Positions 16,800 to 26,500 of a DNA stretch of 64,000 nucleotides are shown here, in pieces; position 1 is the first letter of the stretch, and each line of letters begins with the position of its first letter. Location: positions 1,612,001 through 1,676,000 of the forward strand of contig NC_013158.1 in NCBI RefSeq assembly GCF_000023945.1. The letters are read 5' to 3'. Made by a program: the position numbers and the translations under genes. The stretch is from Halorhabdus utahensis DSM 12940 (GTDB lineage Archaea > Halobacteriota > Halobacteria > Halobacteriales > Haloarculaceae). The notes below the pieces were generated by a model, which was not told the DNA's origin, searched no databases, and saw only the letters and a program-made list of their open reading frames with translations.

Positions 16800-17801
16800 T
16801 CACTTGATAGTTCGTTCGAGAAACTCCAGGATCGCTTCGGGACCAGCGGGTGGGAGATCACCGAAGAGGCGATCGGGTGACCCGCCTTCCTCGACATGTG
16901 TGGCCTCATAGACCGACTGGGCGTGGGTCGGATCCGCCGCGAGCAGGTCCATCGCCACACGTTCGCCTTCGATCTCCTCGACACGCTCGACCCAGACGTG
17001 GTTCAAGTCGTGTAATTCGTAGAAGACTGCGTCCACCCCGGCGTTCTCCAGCGCGTCGAAAAACTGCCGGCTGTGTTCGACGGCGACCACTTCGTCCTTG
17101 CGGCCGTGCATCAACAGCGCTGGCGGGCTCTCGGGCGTGACGTGCGTGACGGGGCTGGCCTGTGCCCACCGCTCGGGGTGTTCAGACTGGGGGCCGCCCA
17201 GCAACAGCGGGATGAGTCCATCGTCGTCTTGTGCCTCGTCGCTCATGTCTTCGATGAGCCGGAAGTCGGTGGCACCGTACCAGCTGATGACCGCCTGGAC
17301 GGCACCGGATTCCGCGGGCGCGACGGTCTTCTCGACCTCGTCGGCGAAGGCGTCCCCGAGGTCGGTAACGTCGTCGACGACGCCCGCGAGCAGCGCGAGA
17401 TGCCCACCCGCGGAGGAGCCCCACGCGGCGATCTGGTCGGCGTCGTAGCCATAGTCCTCAGCGTGTGCGCGAAGCCATCGAATCGCGGCTTTCACGTCGA
17501 CGAAGTGGTCGGGGAAACTCCCCCGCGGGGTGGGGTTGTCCGGGTCGTACATCTCTTCGACGCCAGCACCGTCGGGCGCTTCCTGGAGGCGGTAGCTGAC
17601 GCTGGCGATGGCGCAGCCCCACTCGGCGGCGTACTTCGCGGGATCGGGGATGTTCGAGCGCGTCGCCGCGATCCAGCCACCACCGTGGACGTAGACGACG
17701 AGTGGCGGGTTCTCACGTTCCGGGACGTACAGATCGAGTTTCATCTCACCGCTTTCACGGTCAGCGTAGGGGATGCCCTGGTGGATAGTCGGGTCGCTCA
17801 T
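16800..17801 (-). CDS. Alpha/beta hydrolase, HSL-like esterase
   Basis: A 333-residue enzyme of the hormone-sensitive-lipase group. The oxyanion-hole motif is HGGGW at 39-43, the nucleophile elbow is GSSAG with Ser130, the acid is in the GRKDEVV region, and the catalytic His is in DLNHVW. This group hydrolyses short-chain acyl or aryl esters; the substrate is unknown. No signal peptide is seen, so it is cytoplasmic. Start ATG 17801 (MSDPTIHQG). The gene stands alone. Confidence 0.88.
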   Translation of the reverse strand: MSDPTIHQGIPYADRESGEMKLDLYVPERENPPLVVYVHGGGWIAATRSNIPDPAKYAAEWGCAIASVSYRLQEAPDGAGVEEMYDPDNPTPRGSFPDHFVDVKAAIRWLRAHAEDYGYDADQIAAWGSSAGGHLALLAGVVDDVTDLGDAFADEVEKTVAPAESGAVQAVISWYGATDFRLIEDMSDEAQDDDGLIPLLLGGPQSEHPERWAQASPVTHVTPESPPALLMHGRKDEVVAVEHSRQFFDALENAGVDAVFYELHDLNHVWVERVEEIEGERVAMDLLAADPTHAQSVYEATHVEEGGSPDRLFGDLPPAGPEAILEFLERTIK

Positions 17802-17918
17802 TCTATCCTAAACCAGCTAGTTTGAGACAATAAAAGTATAAAATTTGCATCCGGATGCGGCCGACAGTTCGAGGCAGTGCTGGCAGCCACACCAGGCGTG
17901 CTCCGAGACGACAATCCA

Positions 17919-19307
17919 TCAGGGATATTCCAGGTTCCGAAACTCGAACTGCGCGCCGCCCTGGGACGACGCCGTCACAGCGACACGCCAGTCGTGGCCG
18001 CGAGCGATCGTCCGAACGATGTCGAGACCGAGGCCAGTCCCGTCCGATTTCGATGAGTTGCCCGGTTCGAAAACGTCCTCGTGTTCATCCGCGGGGATGC
18101 CCGGGCCATCATCGGACACGAAAAATCCTTCCCCGTTGCCAAGATCGCCGACGGTGACCGTGATGTCGTTCCCAGCGTGTTCACGCGCGTTCCGGAAGAG
18201 ATTCTCGAACAGCTGTTGGAGCCGGTCTTCGTCCGCCAGTATCCTTACCTCAGTGTCTACAGTGAGTGTCATCTCCTCCGCGTCGACGGTATTCCACGCC
18301 TGCGTGGCCGCTGAACCGAGCGCAACCGGCTCCAGGTCGCCGACAGATTTGCCTTCTCGGGCGAGCGTGAGCAGATCGTCGATCAGGGTCTCGATCCGAT
18401 CGAGCGCAGTGGCGGTCCGTTCCAGATGCTGTTGGTCGCCCGGTGCGTCCACGAGTTCGAGGTTCCCGGCTGCGACATGCAGCGGGTTCCGGAGATCGTG
18501 ACTGACGACGCTTGCAAACTGTTCGAGTCGCTCGTTCTTCTCCGAGAGCTCGGCGACGGCAGTCTGGAGATCCTGTTGAGTCTTCTTGAGGCTGGTCCCG
18601 TCCGTGATGATCGCAAACGCACGTCGTGTCCCGTCGTACTGGTACGGAATCAGTCGGAGACGGTAGTATCGAGTGTCGCCGGACACCGATATGGAGAACT
18701 CGCTCGTGAGTGGCGTCCCTGCCTCGGCGGCGGTGTGAAGGTCCTCGTCGACGTCATCGAGGTCAACGACGGATCTGAATTGCTGTCCCTCGTAGTTTCC
18801 ATCGGTCGGGAAGCTCTTCTGAAACTCGTCGTTCACGGCAACAATGGAAAACGTGTTCTCGCTGAGAGACAGATCTGCGACCGCGGTTGGTGCCCGCTCG
18901 AACAGCGATTTCCACCGGTTTCGATCGCGGTCGGCGCTCCCCAGGGCCTGCCTGGTTCGGCTGTTCTTCGTGCCGGCAAGTCCGCCCGCTACTGCACCGC
19001 CGACCGCCGCCTGTAGGATTGCGACGAGCGAACCAGTCCCATCGCCCACGATCCATAACCCAAGCGCAACGCCTCCAAGCGCCCCGCCAGCGCTCCAGAC
19101 TGCCACTGTCGTCCAGTCTACCCACTCGATGCGGCGGTCGACATATCCAACTATCAGCAGTGACGCGCCGCCGAGCATGACCACGATCAGTGCTTGCAAT
19201 GATGCAGCCGGCACACCCGGTTGAACCAGCCATTGGCTCCCGGTTGCGAGCCCAGTCATCGGGACTCTTTGCGCTCCGCTTATGTGTAGCGCGAGAGATA
19301 AGTCCAT
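17919..19307 (-). CDS. Membrane histidine kinase with PAS domain
   Basis: A 462-residue sensor kinase. Residues ~20-110 contain three hydrophobic segments (LQALIVVMLGGASLLIVGY, TTVAVWSAGGALGGVALGLW, LVAILQAAVGGAVAGGLAG). A PAS domain follows (WKSLFERAPTAVADLSL ... RLRLIPYQYDG), then a short coiled helix, the HisKA phospho-acceptor box VVSHDLRNPLH, and an HATPase_c domain with N-box NLFRNAREHAG, G1 VSDDGPGIP and G2 GTGLGLDIV. No response regulator is adjacent, as is common in haloarchaea. Start chosen at 19307 (MDLSLALH); MTGLATG at 19259 is an alternative. Confidence 0.88.
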   Translation of the reverse strand: MDLSLALHISGAQRVPMTGLATGSQWLVQPGVPAASLQALIVVMLGGASLLIVGYVDRRIEWVDWTTVAVWSAGGALGGVALGLWIVGDGTGSLVAILQAAVGGAVAGGLAGTKNSRTRQALGSADRDRNRWKSLFERAPTAVADLSLSENTFSIVAVNDEFQKSFPTDGNYEGQQFRSVVDLDDVDEDLHTAAEAGTPLTSEFSISVSGDTRYYRLRLIPYQYDGTRRAFAIITDGTSLKKTQQDLQTAVAELSEKNERLEQFASVVSHDLRNPLHVAAGNLELVDAPGDQQHLERTATALDRIETLIDDLLTLAREGKSVGDLEPVALGSAATQAWNTVDAEEMTLTVDTEVRILADEDRLQQLFENLFRNAREHAGNDITVTVGDLGNGEGFFVSDDGPGIPADEHEDVFEPGNSSKSDGTGLGLDIVRTIARGHDWRVAVTASSQGGAQFEFRNLEYP

Positions 19308-19458
19308 TCCCTGATTGATTGTGATTGTCCCGCAACTATTGTTAGCGTTGCGCTGTGGTCGCCTGAGTTGATAATAACTCAATTCTGCCTGTTGACACGA
19401 GTACACGGGACATCGGATCGGTGATGCCAGAGCGAACGGGGCCGCTCGAATCGCGCCG

Positions 19459-20289
19459 TCACACCGTCTCGAGGAACGCCCGGAGCTCCTCGGTCGCACG
19501 CTCGCGTTCGTCCCAGAAGACGCAGTGTCCGGCGTTCTCGACGTGCACGATGCGCCCGTCCGGGAGGATGTCCGCGATCTCGCGTTCCCGCTCGCGTTCG
19601 GCCTCCTCGGCGTCGGCTTTCAGGATGAGCGTCGGTGCCTCGATGTCGCCGTAGGTCTCGGTGGGGTCGACAAATTCCCCCTCGGACACGCGGCCGATCT
19701 CGGGTCGGAGCCGTTGTCTGGCTTCGGCCACGCGGCGGGCGAGGTCGGGCTGTCCGCGCTCGGCGAGATCGCTGAACATGGGATCGGCTTCGAGGAGTTC
19801 TTCGACGCTGTGGTCGCGCCACCACGCGATCTGCTCAGCGATATCCGCACCCGGATCTTCCTCGATCACTTCGTTGACTCCCTCGAGCATCCAGACCGGA
19901 TCTTCGAGGATGACGGCTCGCGGTCGGGCCGGTTGATCAGATGCTGCCTTTGTGACCGTATCGGCACCCATGGAGTGGCCGAACAGGATCGGGTCTTCGA
20001 GATCGAGCGCATCGAGCACGCCCAGTAAGTCCGCTGCCCGCGCAAACGCGCCGTACTTATCGTCGGGGGCTGCCGAGCGGCCGTGCCCGCGGGCGTCGTA
20101 CAGCACGACGTCGAAGTCGTCGCCGAGTTCACGGGCGAGGTCGAGCCGACAGTACCCGTCGTCGGTGAAGCCGTGAGAGACGACGACTGGCGGCCCCGAT
20201 CCGTTCGTCCGGCAGTAGTGCAACTCGATGCCGTTGGCCTGGACGAAGCCACGCTCCCAGTGCGCCGGGATCTCCCCTTGTCCACTCAT
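19459..20289 (-). CDS. Alpha/beta-fold hydrolase
   Basis: A 276-residue enzyme with the oxyanion motif [11 protein letters not shown], the domain-typical [10 protein letters not shown], nucleophile elbow GHSMGA (Ser106), acid in the [12 protein letters not shown] region, and a terminal histidine in [11 protein letters not shown]. The layout matches the C-C hydrolase/haloperoxidase group, but the substrate cannot be inferred. It is cytoplasmic. Start ATG 20289 (MSGQGEIP) is chosen over the longer frame because the extra 31 residues lie in the divergent pcn promoter region. Confidence 0.85.
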   Translation of the reverse strand: MSGQGEIPAHWERGFVQANGIELHYCRTNGSGPPVVVSHGFTDDGYCRLDLARELGDDFDVVLYDARGHGRSAAPDDKYGAFARAADLLGVLDALDLEDPILFGHSMGADTVTKAASDQPARPRAVILEDPVWMLEGVNEVIEEDPGADIAEQIAWWRDHSVEELLEADPMFSDLAERGQPDLARRVAEARQRLRPEIGRVSEGEFVDPTETYGDIEAPTLILKADAEEAEREREREIADILPDGRIVHVENAGHCVFWDERERATEELRAFLETV

Positions 20290-20391
20290 CAGGGTGAATC
20301 TCACGGCCGGGGCAGAAAAATGATACTGCATTGCTCGGCCGGGACAGTCACCGATCGTCGTCGCGGACTGTCGCCGACCCAACGTGAAGTC

Positions 20392-20399
20392 TTTTTAAT
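20392..20399 (+). promoter_or_regulatory. TATA box of pcn
   Basis: tttttaat is centred 27-29 nt before the ATG at 20425, fixing the leaderless start and excluding the in-frame ATG at 20400. Confidence 0.65.
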
Positions 20400-20424
20400 G
20401 GATGCGGTCGTACCTCGCTGCAAG

Positions 20425-21168
20425 ATGTTCAACGCCATCGTGAGTGCGGACACGCTGCGGACGGCACTGGACTCCGTCAGCGTGCTGGTCGAGGAGTGTA
20501 AGCTGCGGCTCGAAGCAGACGGCCTCGAGATCCGGGCCGTCGACCCGGCCAACGTCGGCATGGTCGACCTGACGCTTTCGGCGTCGGCCTTCGAGTCCTA
20601 CGAGACCGACGGCGGCGTCATCGGGGTCAACCTCTCGCGGCTCGAAGACATCGCCGGGATGGCCGATTCGGATCAACTCATCCACCTCGAACTCGACGAG
20701 GAGACACGCAAGCTCGAGATCGCCATCGACGGCCTCGAATATACGCTCGCGCTGATCGACCCCGACTCCATCCGTCAGGAGCCCGACCTGCCCGACCTAG
20801 ACCTCGCCTCTGAGATCGTCCTCGAAGGCCGGGACGTCGATCGGGCAGTCACTGCCTCGGACATGGTCAGCGACCACGTCGCCCTCGGCGTCGACGAGAC
20901 AGACGAGCTGTTCTACGTCGACGCGGAGGGTGACACCGACGACGTCCACCTCGAACTGGGTCGCGAGGACCTCATCGACCTGACCGCTGGTCCGGCCCGG
21001 TCGCTGTTCTCGCTGGACTATCTCAAGGACATGAACAAGGCGATCCCGAACGACGCCGAGGTCACGATGGAACTCGGCGAGGAGTTCCCCGTCAAGATGC
21101 ACTTCGACATCGCCGAGGGACAGGGCTCGGTCACCTACATGCTCGCCCCCCGGGTCCAGAGCGACTAG
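20425..21168 (+). CDS. pcn: DNA polymerase sliding clamp (PCNA)
   Basis: A 247-residue protein, the usual haloarchaeal PCNA length. It starts [19 protein letters not shown] and has the classical [18 protein letters not shown] segment, the interdomain region ([20 protein letters not shown]), and the acidic face typical of halophilic clamps. It forms a homotrimeric ring that tethers polymerase, ligase and nucleases at the replication fork. The downstream membrane gene and priL are on the same strand, giving a replication-gene neighbourhood. Confidence 0.96.
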   Translation: MFNAIVSADTLRTALDSVSVLVEECKLRLEADGLEIRAVDPANVGMVDLTLSASAFESYETDGGVIGVNLSRLEDIAGMADSDQLIHLELDEETRKLEIAIDGLEYTLALIDPDSIRQEPDLPDLDLASEIVLEGRDVDRAVTASDMVSDHVALGVDETDELFYVDAEGDTDDVHLELGREDLIDLTAGPARSLFSLDYLKDMNKAIPNDAEVTMELGEEFPVKMHFDIAEGQGSVTYMLAPRVQSD

Positions 21169-21248
21169 GCGGCGAGACCGGACAGACCACGCTTTCGGCC
21201 CGGAACAGCCCGTCGGGTCGACCGCGCGATGGCGGCTCTCCCGTTTTT

Positions 21249-21264
21249 GCGGCCGAACGGCCGC
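21249..21264. terminator. Palindrome downstream of pcn
   Basis: gcggccgaacggccgc is a 16-base palindrome preceded by a five-T run, about 80 nt after the pcn stop. It is possibly the pcn transcript end or a small repeat element. Confidence 0.35.
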
Positions 21265-21321
21265 TCCCGTCTTGCGTTCGTCTGACGTATCGTTTTGTGT
21301 GTGGGGATCGACGAGTTCGGT

Positions 21322-21927
21322 ATGCCAAGCCTCGGCGAAGCCTACGACGATGCCCGCTGGGGTGATCGTCGCCCGCGCCAGATTCACGCCGGGATCGCGG
21401 TCTTTCTCGCTGGCGCGCTCGCCGTTGTCGTGGCGATCACCCTCGTCACGACCCCGCTTTCGGATGCGCTGGGGCTGGACACAGTGGCGACCTATCGCGT
21501 CAGCGGGGTCATCGCCGGCGTGGGCGTACCGGGGACGTTCCTGGGCGTCGTCGCCGTCTTGCCCTCGAGTCGGCGTCAGCGACTCGGGGTCGCGATCGGT
21601 ACCGCGGTCGCCGCCGGCGGCGTCGCGCTGTTCTGGTACGCCTACCCCGCCCACTGGACGGCAACCCAGCACTCGCTGGCCTTCCATACCGCGGCCGTCT
21701 ACTTCTTCGGCGGTGCGCTCGCGCTGTGGTTCGTTTTCGCCACGCTCGCAAACTCCCACGTCCGTAACGATCCCCACGGAACGGTTCGACTCCGCCTGAC
21801 GCGGCAGGGTGAATCCCGGGTCGTCGAGGTGAGCCGGGACGACTATCAGCGATACGCGGCCGCCATCAGCGACGGCGGCGAGGATGCGCAGGTCATCCGC
21901 GAGATCGAGTCGAAATACGACGAGTGA
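21322..21927 (+). CDS. Polytopic membrane protein of the pcn-priL neighbourhood
   Basis: A 201-residue protein with about four hydrophobic helices at residues ~20-140 (AVFLAGALAVVVAITLVTT, VSGVIAGVGVPGTFLGVVAV, LGVAIGTAVAAGGVALFWY, HTAAVYFFGGALALWFVFA). A soluble C-terminal domain of ~55 residues follows (VRLRLTRQGESRVVEVSRDD). I recall this as a conserved haloarchaeal family found beside priL (perhaps DUF7139), role unknown. Start ATG 21322 (MPSLGEAYDD) precedes the first helix. Confidence 0.75.
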   Translation: MPSLGEAYDDARWGDRRPRQIHAGIAVFLAGALAVVVAITLVTTPLSDALGLDTVATYRVSGVIAGVGVPGTFLGVVAVLPSSRRQRLGVAIGTAVAAGGVALFWYAYPAHWTATQHSLAFHTAAVYFFGGALALWFVFATLANSHVRNDPHGTVRLRLTRQGESRVVEVSRDDYQRYAAAISDGGEDAQVIREIESKYDE

Positions 21928-21978
21928 TCGATCCCCAGTCCCGAGGCTTTATCTCCGGACAGTCCAATCGACGTGTCG

Positions 21979-23064
21979 ATGGAGTCGCTTCACGCTCGGT
22001 ATCCGTTTCTCGACGCGTCCAGGCAGGCCGTCGAGGCGGCCGACGTCGATCTCGCGACGGTCGTCGCCCAGCGCGGTCCGGCCGTCGACCGGGGGCGCGA
22101 GCGCGTGGAGTCGGCGTTGTTCGAGGGGACCGTCGGTGATACCCATCGCCGGACGCGCGTCGAGTTGCTCTCCTATCCGGTGGCCCGGGTCATCGTCTCG
22201 TTGATCGATCAGCCGGCGCTGACTCACCGCTACGCCCGAGCGGAGGCCGAAACGGCGCACGACCGATTCACCGCGGAACTCGCCGCGGGCGAGTTCCGGT
22301 CGACCGACCGACAGCAACTCGATCTACGGACGCTGCTCGCCGAGTTCGAGCTGACGGGAGACGTCGAAGCGCCCGGGCCCGGTGGACTGACGGACGCGGA
22401 TCGCTTCGCGGTCGACGTCGGCGCGTACCTCGCTCTCGCGGCCGGCGAGCGCGGCGAGTCCTGGCGACTCGTCAACCGCTCGTTGACTGACGGCCAGGTA
22501 CCCATCGACCGTGGGGAACTCCTGGACTTGCTCCGGGTGGCCGTCGAGGAACGGATCCTGGATGGGTTGCCACTCGCCGTGCCGGAACCGATCGCCGACG
22601 CGCTCGCCGAGGACGTCGCGGCCGTTGAGGAGCGACTGGACGAACTCGATCTGACCCGCGAGATCGACACGGTCGTTCCCGAATTGTTCCCGCCGTGTAT
22701 GACTGCACTGCTCGATCAGGTCCAGAAGGGCGAACACCTCCCCCACCATTCGCGGTTCGCGATCACCTCGTTCCTGGCGTCGATCGGGATGGCGACCGAC
22801 GACATCGTCGATCTCTACGAGGTCAATCCGGGCTTTGGGGAGGAAATGACCCGCTACCAGACCGATCACATCCGAGGGGACACGTCACCGACTGAGTACT
22901 CCCCGCCGTCGTGTGCGACCATGCAGTCCTACGGTGACTGTGTCAACATGGACGACCTCTGTGAGGCGATCTCTCACCCGTTGAGTTATTACGAGGCGAA
23001 ACTCGAAGACGCCGACGAGGAAGAGATGATCGACTGGCGTGAGCGTGAGGAAGCCGACGAGTAA
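21979..23064 (+). CDS. priL: DNA primase large subunit PriL (iron-sulfur)
   Basis: A 361-residue protein starting MESLHARYPFL, the usual archaeal PriL opening. The C-terminal iron-sulfur domain carries four cysteines: one in FPPCMTALL and three in PPSCATMQSYGDCVNMDDLC. PriL regulates primer initiation and length by the catalytic subunit PriS; the cluster domain contacts template and primer. A TATA-like ggctttatc about 29 nt upstream supports ATG 21979 over GTG 21973. Confidence 0.95.
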   Translation: MESLHARYPFLDASRQAVEAADVDLATVVAQRGPAVDRGRERVESALFEGTVGDTHRRTRVELLSYPVARVIVSLIDQPALTHRYARAEAETAHDRFTAELAAGEFRSTDRQQLDLRTLLAEFELTGDVEAPGPGGLTDADRFAVDVGAYLALAAGERGESWRLVNRSLTDGQVPIDRGELLDLLRVAVEERILDGLPLAVPEPIADALAEDVAAVEERLDELDLTREIDTVVPELFPPCMTALLDQVQKGEHLPHHSRFAITSFLASIGMATDDIVDLYEVNPGFGEEMTRYQTDHIRGDTSPTEYSPPSCATMQSYGDCVNMDDLCEAISHPLSYYEAKLEDADEEEMIDWREREEADE

Positions 23065-23090
23065 CTCTTGGACGGTTCTGTCCGCGTCGA

Positions 23091-23357
23091 TCAGGCCGAG
23101 GGGTCGCTGGACCCCTCGTCACTGCCGTCCGTATCGTCCTCGGACGTGACGTCTTCTGTGTCCATGCGCGTGAGCGTGAGTCCCGCCCCGGACATGACGA
23201 TGATGAACCCGACCAGTGAGGCGACCAGTGCGTATCCCCCAGCCGGTCCGATACCGCCGTCGGTCGAATACGTCGTCGTGAGCACTGCCAGTACGCCGAT
23301 GAATCCCACGACGATGATGATGGACACGGCGGCCTCCAGGACGGTTTGGCGCTCCAT
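23091..23357 (-). CDS. Small two-helix membrane protein
   Basis: An 88-residue protein with two hydrophobic helices (VSIIIVVGFIGVLAVLTTTY and YALVASLVGFIIVMSGAGL) and a highly acidic C-terminal tail (Asp/Glu/Ser-rich). Start MERQTVLEAA at 23357; the longer frame adds residues without membrane or coding character. It is convergent with priL, 26 nt between stops. Function unknown. Confidence 0.68.
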   Translation of the reverse strand: MERQTVLEAAVSIIIVVGFIGVLAVLTTTYSTDGGIGPAGGYALVASLVGFIIVMSGAGLTLTRMDTEDVTSEDDTDGSDEGSSDPSA

Positions 23358-23514
23358 TGTCTCGCCCGTTCGTTCCACAGGCCACTCCAAAAGCGCTTCG
23401 AAGCGTGGCTGTCCTCGCCCGCCCGCCTGGCTGATCTGACCGTGTGATTTAGGGGCATGGAACACCTACGTTTCAAGTGGACGCAGACAAGAAACCAGCC
23501 GCGTCCGATCCCCT

Positions 23515-24282
23515 ATGACCGAAATAGGCCTTCAGGTCCGGGGTCAAAAGCGTCCACTTGCACCGGACCCACGGACGATGGACGACCGCGCCGCCCGGGC
23601 GTGGACCGAACCGATGGCGGTCCGACCGCTCGGCGACGGAACCTACGCCGTCGACAGCGCGAGCGGCGCGACGTACGTCGTGGAGCTGTCCACCAGCTCG
23701 TGTACATGCCTCGATCACGAGATCCGCGAGGAGCGTTGCAAACACCTCCGGCGTGTTGCACTCGAAATCACGCTCGGTCGCGTCCCGCCGCCGGGAAATC
23801 GACGGGCACTGTGTCACTCCTGTGGTGTCGAGACGTTCGTCCCCGAGGACGAACCGAACCCCGCGTTCTGTGATTCCTGTCGACTCGAGCCCGGTGATCG
23901 CGTCGTCGACCGGGAGTCCGGTGACTGGCTCGTCGTCGCCGAGATCACGGACCGCCGCGCCAGCGAGGTCTGGCTCCCGGCGGCTGGCTGCACTGTCGCC
24001 GAGTACCCGACCAACAAGGCCTACCCGGACGATGACCCCGTCGTCGAGGTGGTTTACGTCGATGATGTGGCCGGCGACCGCAAGCCAAGAGGCTACGCGT
24101 TTCCGTTCTCCCGACTCCGGCGCCGTTCGACAGACGGACTCACCGGAGGCGACGATCACTCCAGCATTTTGGCGGCTTCCTCCCGGGAGAGGTCGCCGCG
24201 CTCGAAGGCGTCGAGGATGTCGAGGGTCGCCGAATCCGGGCCGCCGTCGCCGACTTCGTCGAGGCGGACCTTCTCGGAGTGA
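23515..24282 (+). CDS. SWIM zinc-finger protein with zinc ribbon
   Basis: A 255-residue frame. Residues ~35-90 hold the SWIM pattern ([15 protein letters not shown]), which chelates zinc and binds DNA or protein. A CxxC...CxxC ribbon follows ([18 protein letters not shown]), then a small beta domain ending [16 protein letters not shown] proteins act with RecA-family or transposase/helicase partners. The last ~43 codons lie antisense to hjc and have a basic/Ser-rich composition unlike the rest, suggesting loss of an original stop near 24150. Start could be ATG 23515 or ATG 23578 (MDDRAARAW). Confidence 0.75.
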   Translation: MTEIGLQVRGQKRPLAPDPRTMDDRAARAWTEPMAVRPLGDGTYAVDSASGATYVVELSTSSCTCLDHEIREERCKHLRRVALEITLGRVPPPGNRRALCHSCGVETFVPEDEPNPAFCDSCRLEPGDRVVDRESGDWLVVAEITDRRASEVWLPAAGCTVAEYPTNKAYPDDDPVVEVVYVDDVAGDRKPRGYAFPFSRLRRRSTDGLTGGDDHSSILAASSRERSPRSKASRMSRVAESGPPSPTSSRRTFSE

Positions 24283-24674
24283 CCGACGAGTTCTTCGAAG
24301 TCAGTTCCCTCGGCGAGTGCCGTCTCGTGTTTGACGCGGTAGTTACCGCCGTCGGTCGTATAGAGGTCGGCCGGGTGGAAGAAGTACCACGCCTCGCGGT
24401 CGAACCGGACGCCGATCCGTGGGCGCGCGCCGAAGTTCCGCGAGAAGAACAGCAGTGCCTCGACCTCCTCACCGTCGAGATAGATCGGGTCGCCGGCGCT
24501 GGACTTGGCTTCGATCGCGTAGAAGTCCTCACCGTCGCCAGCCAGCACGTCCGGGAGTTCGCGCTCGGTGGCCGACCCGCTCGCGGGCGCACGCATCACG
24601 GCGAAGCCCGCCTCGTCGAGTTCGTTGACGAGTTCGCGCTCCCGGCGGTCGCCTTTCGCGTTCGATCCTACCAT
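24156..24674 (-). CDS. hjc: Holliday-junction resolvase Hjc
   Basis: A 172-residue nuclease of the archaeal Hjc family. N-terminal [19 protein letters not shown] supplies the first acidic residue, then PDVLAG (Asp42) and YAIEAKSS (Glu55, Lys57) complete the PD-(D/E)XK active site. Hjc cuts four-way junctions symmetrically in recombination and fork repair. A C-terminal extension after ~residue 125 ([13 protein letters not shown]...EEAAKMLE) is helical and acidic. Start MVGSNAKG at 24674 is preferred. Its 3' end overlaps the SWIM gene by 127 bp. Confidence 0.92.
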   Translation of the reverse strand: MVGSNAKGDRRERELVNELDEAGFAVMRAPASGSATERELPDVLAGDGEDFYAIEAKSSAGDPIYLDGEEVEALLFFSRNFGARPRIGVRFDREAWYFFHPADLYTTDGGNYRVKHETALAEGTDFEELVGHSEKVRLDEVGDGGPDSATLDILDAFERGDLSREEAAKMLE

Positions 24675-24752
24675 TGTCAGACCCTTGCCGTGGCTCCTCT
24701 TGAACGCGTCGCCTACAGAACCGACGTGTCCGACCGCCCCAACCACCGCCGA

Positions 24753-25430
24753 TTAGGTCTCGTCGGTCCTGATCGAGTCACGATACAGTTCCGTGATCTC
24801 CCCGTCGTGAGCGGGTGCCGTCGCTGGATCGCCCGTCCACTGGACGCGTCCATCGGCCAGAATCGTCACCGTGTCCGCAATCTCGATGAACCGGTCGTGG
24901 TGGTGGGTCGCGACGACGAACAGCCGGTCCGGTCCGGCATACTCGAGGAAGAACTCCCGGAGTCGACCGACGTACTCGTCGTCGACGTCCGCGAGCGGTT
25001 CGTCGAGCAGGACGATATCCGGTCGATTCACGAACGCCAGGGCGACGTCGAGTCGGGACCGAAATCCCGCGGAGAGGGCCCCGGCGGGTCGATGGGCCAT
25101 CCGGGTCAATCCACACCGCTCGAGTAGCGTTTCGAGCCAGTCCGTCGACGCCCCGGCGATCTCCCCGAAGGTTTCGAGGTTCTCCCGGACCGTGAGCCCC
25201 TCGTACACCTGCGGTTCCTGGAAGCTACAGCCGACGGAGCCGTCGGGGATCGACAGCTGTCCGGCATCGGGGTCCGTCAACCCGAGCAGGAGACGAAACA
25301 GGGTCGTCTTGCCCGCGCCGTTGGGTCCGAGGACGATGTGCCATCCCGGCTCGAACGACAGCGAGATCGCTTCGAGGGACGTTGCCTCGCCGTAGGACTT
25401 CTCGACGTCCGTGAGTTCGATCGGCTTCAT
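24753..25430 (-). CDS. ABC transporter ATP-binding protein
   Basis: A 225-residue ATPase: Walker A GPNGAGKTT (residues 35-43), Q-loop CSFQEPQ, signature LSAGFRSRLDVA, Walker B IVLLDEPLAD, and H-loop VVATHHHDR. The signature has Ala for the usual Gly in LSGG (LSAG), which is tolerated in several ABC-2 type exporters. It starts at 25430 with a one-base overlap with the permease stop (TGATG), so it is the third gene of a lipoprotein-permease-ATPase operon. Confidence 0.92.
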   Translation of the reverse strand: MKPIELTDVEKSYGEATSLEAISLSFEPGWHIVLGPNGAGKTTLFRLLLGLTDPDAGQLSIPDGSVGCSFQEPQVYEGLTVRENLETFGEIAGASTDWLETLLERCGLTRMAHRPAGALSAGFRSRLDVALAFVNRPDIVLLDEPLADVDDEYVGRLREFFLEYAGPDRLFVVATHHHDRFIEIADTVTILADGRVQWTGDPATAPAHDGEITELYRDSIRTDET

Positions 25431-26500
25431 CAGTGTCCTCGTTTGTATGTCTCGATCGTGAGCCACATTCCCGACAGTGACAGTCCCGCGACGACCGCAA
25501 CGGCGGCGATCCAGGGGGCGTACACTCTGGCCGGAACCGCCCGCAGGAGTTCGCTCCGGACGACGATCATCGCGTAGTGGAGTGGGTTGTGCCGTGCGAC
25601 GAACTTGCTCAGCGGGGAGAAAAACCCGGCCGGATACGCGAGGTTCGACAGCACGACCAACACGAAAAAGCAGACGACGTTCAGGACGCGCCCGGCGTCG
25701 CTGAAGTCAGTCGCGAACGAGATCGAGATACTCAGCCCCGAGAGGCCCATAAACGACAGCACCAATACGCCGACGGCAACGACCGATGGCGGCTGGAGGC
25801 CGTAGCCCAGGAGTCGGCCGACGAGGTAGATAACGCCCAGACTCACGAGGACCAGCCCCGTGACGAAGACGAGTTTCGCGACCACCAGCCGATGGAGTGA
25901 ACTGTCCAGCCGGAGGCGATCGAACACCTGGGCCTCTCTGGCGAGCACGGCAGGGACGTACGCGAACGCCACCAGCATGACCACGAGCATGGCCATCGTC
26001 GGCAGGAGATACTCCGAGAGACTCTTCCGGTCGCCGATGACGTGTCGCTCGCCCGTGATATCCGCCGGGAGCATTTCGTCGAGCGAATCCGATAGCATGG
26101 TTCCGAGCACCTGGGACGGCATGCGATAGATGGTGACGCTTCCGTGGACGGAGATGTCGATCGTCGCCGAACCGTCGGTGTCGGTGATCCCAGGGGGAAC
26201 CTCGATGACGGCATAGACCTGCTCACGACGGAGCTGGGAAAAGGCCGCGTCGCGTGAGTCGACGATTTTCGGATCGGAGACGAACGCGACGCCGCCCCGG
26301 ACCACGTCGAGGTCCGCCTCGGTCACGTCCTCGTCCGTCGGCGTGATCGCAACCGGGGAGTTCTCTGGCAGGGTGTGCTCGAAGAACAGCGTCCCGCCGG
26401 CCACGACGGCCGGGACGAGGACGAACAGCACCACGAGCGCGAGGAGGCGGTGTTTTCCCCAGGCGATGTCCTTCCGGAGCAGCGGACCGATGCCCCTCAT
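25430..26500 (-). CDS. ABC-2 type transporter permease
   Basis: A 356-residue protein with one N-terminal helix (LLALVVLFVLVPAVVAGGTL), a large external loop of about 130 residues, and five C-terminal helices (for example LPTMAMLVVMLVAFAYVPAV, LVFVTGLVLVSLGVIYLV, VVCFFVLVVLSNLAYPAGF). This is the ABC-2/NatB-like topology typical of exporters of lipids, drugs or Na+. It overlaps the upstream lipoprotein gene by 4 nt (ATGA) and the ATPase by 1 nt. The substrate is unknown. Confidence 0.88.
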   Translation of the reverse strand: MRGIGPLLRKDIAWGKHRLLALVVLFVLVPAVVAGGTLFFEHTLPENSPVAITPTDEDVTEADLDVVRGGVAFVSDPKIVDSRDAAFSQLRREQVYAVIEVPPGITDTDGSATIDISVHGSVTIYRMPSQVLGTMLSDSLDEMLPADITGERHVIGDRKSLSEYLLPTMAMLVVMLVAFAYVPAVLAREAQVFDRLRLDSSLHRLVVAKLVFVTGLVLVSLGVIYLVGRLLGYGLQPPSVVAVGVLVLSFMGLSGLSISISFATDFSDAGRVLNVVCFFVLVVLSNLAYPAGFFSPLSKFVARHNPLHYAMIVVRSELLRAVPARVYAPWIAAVAVVAGLSLSGMWLTIETYKRGH

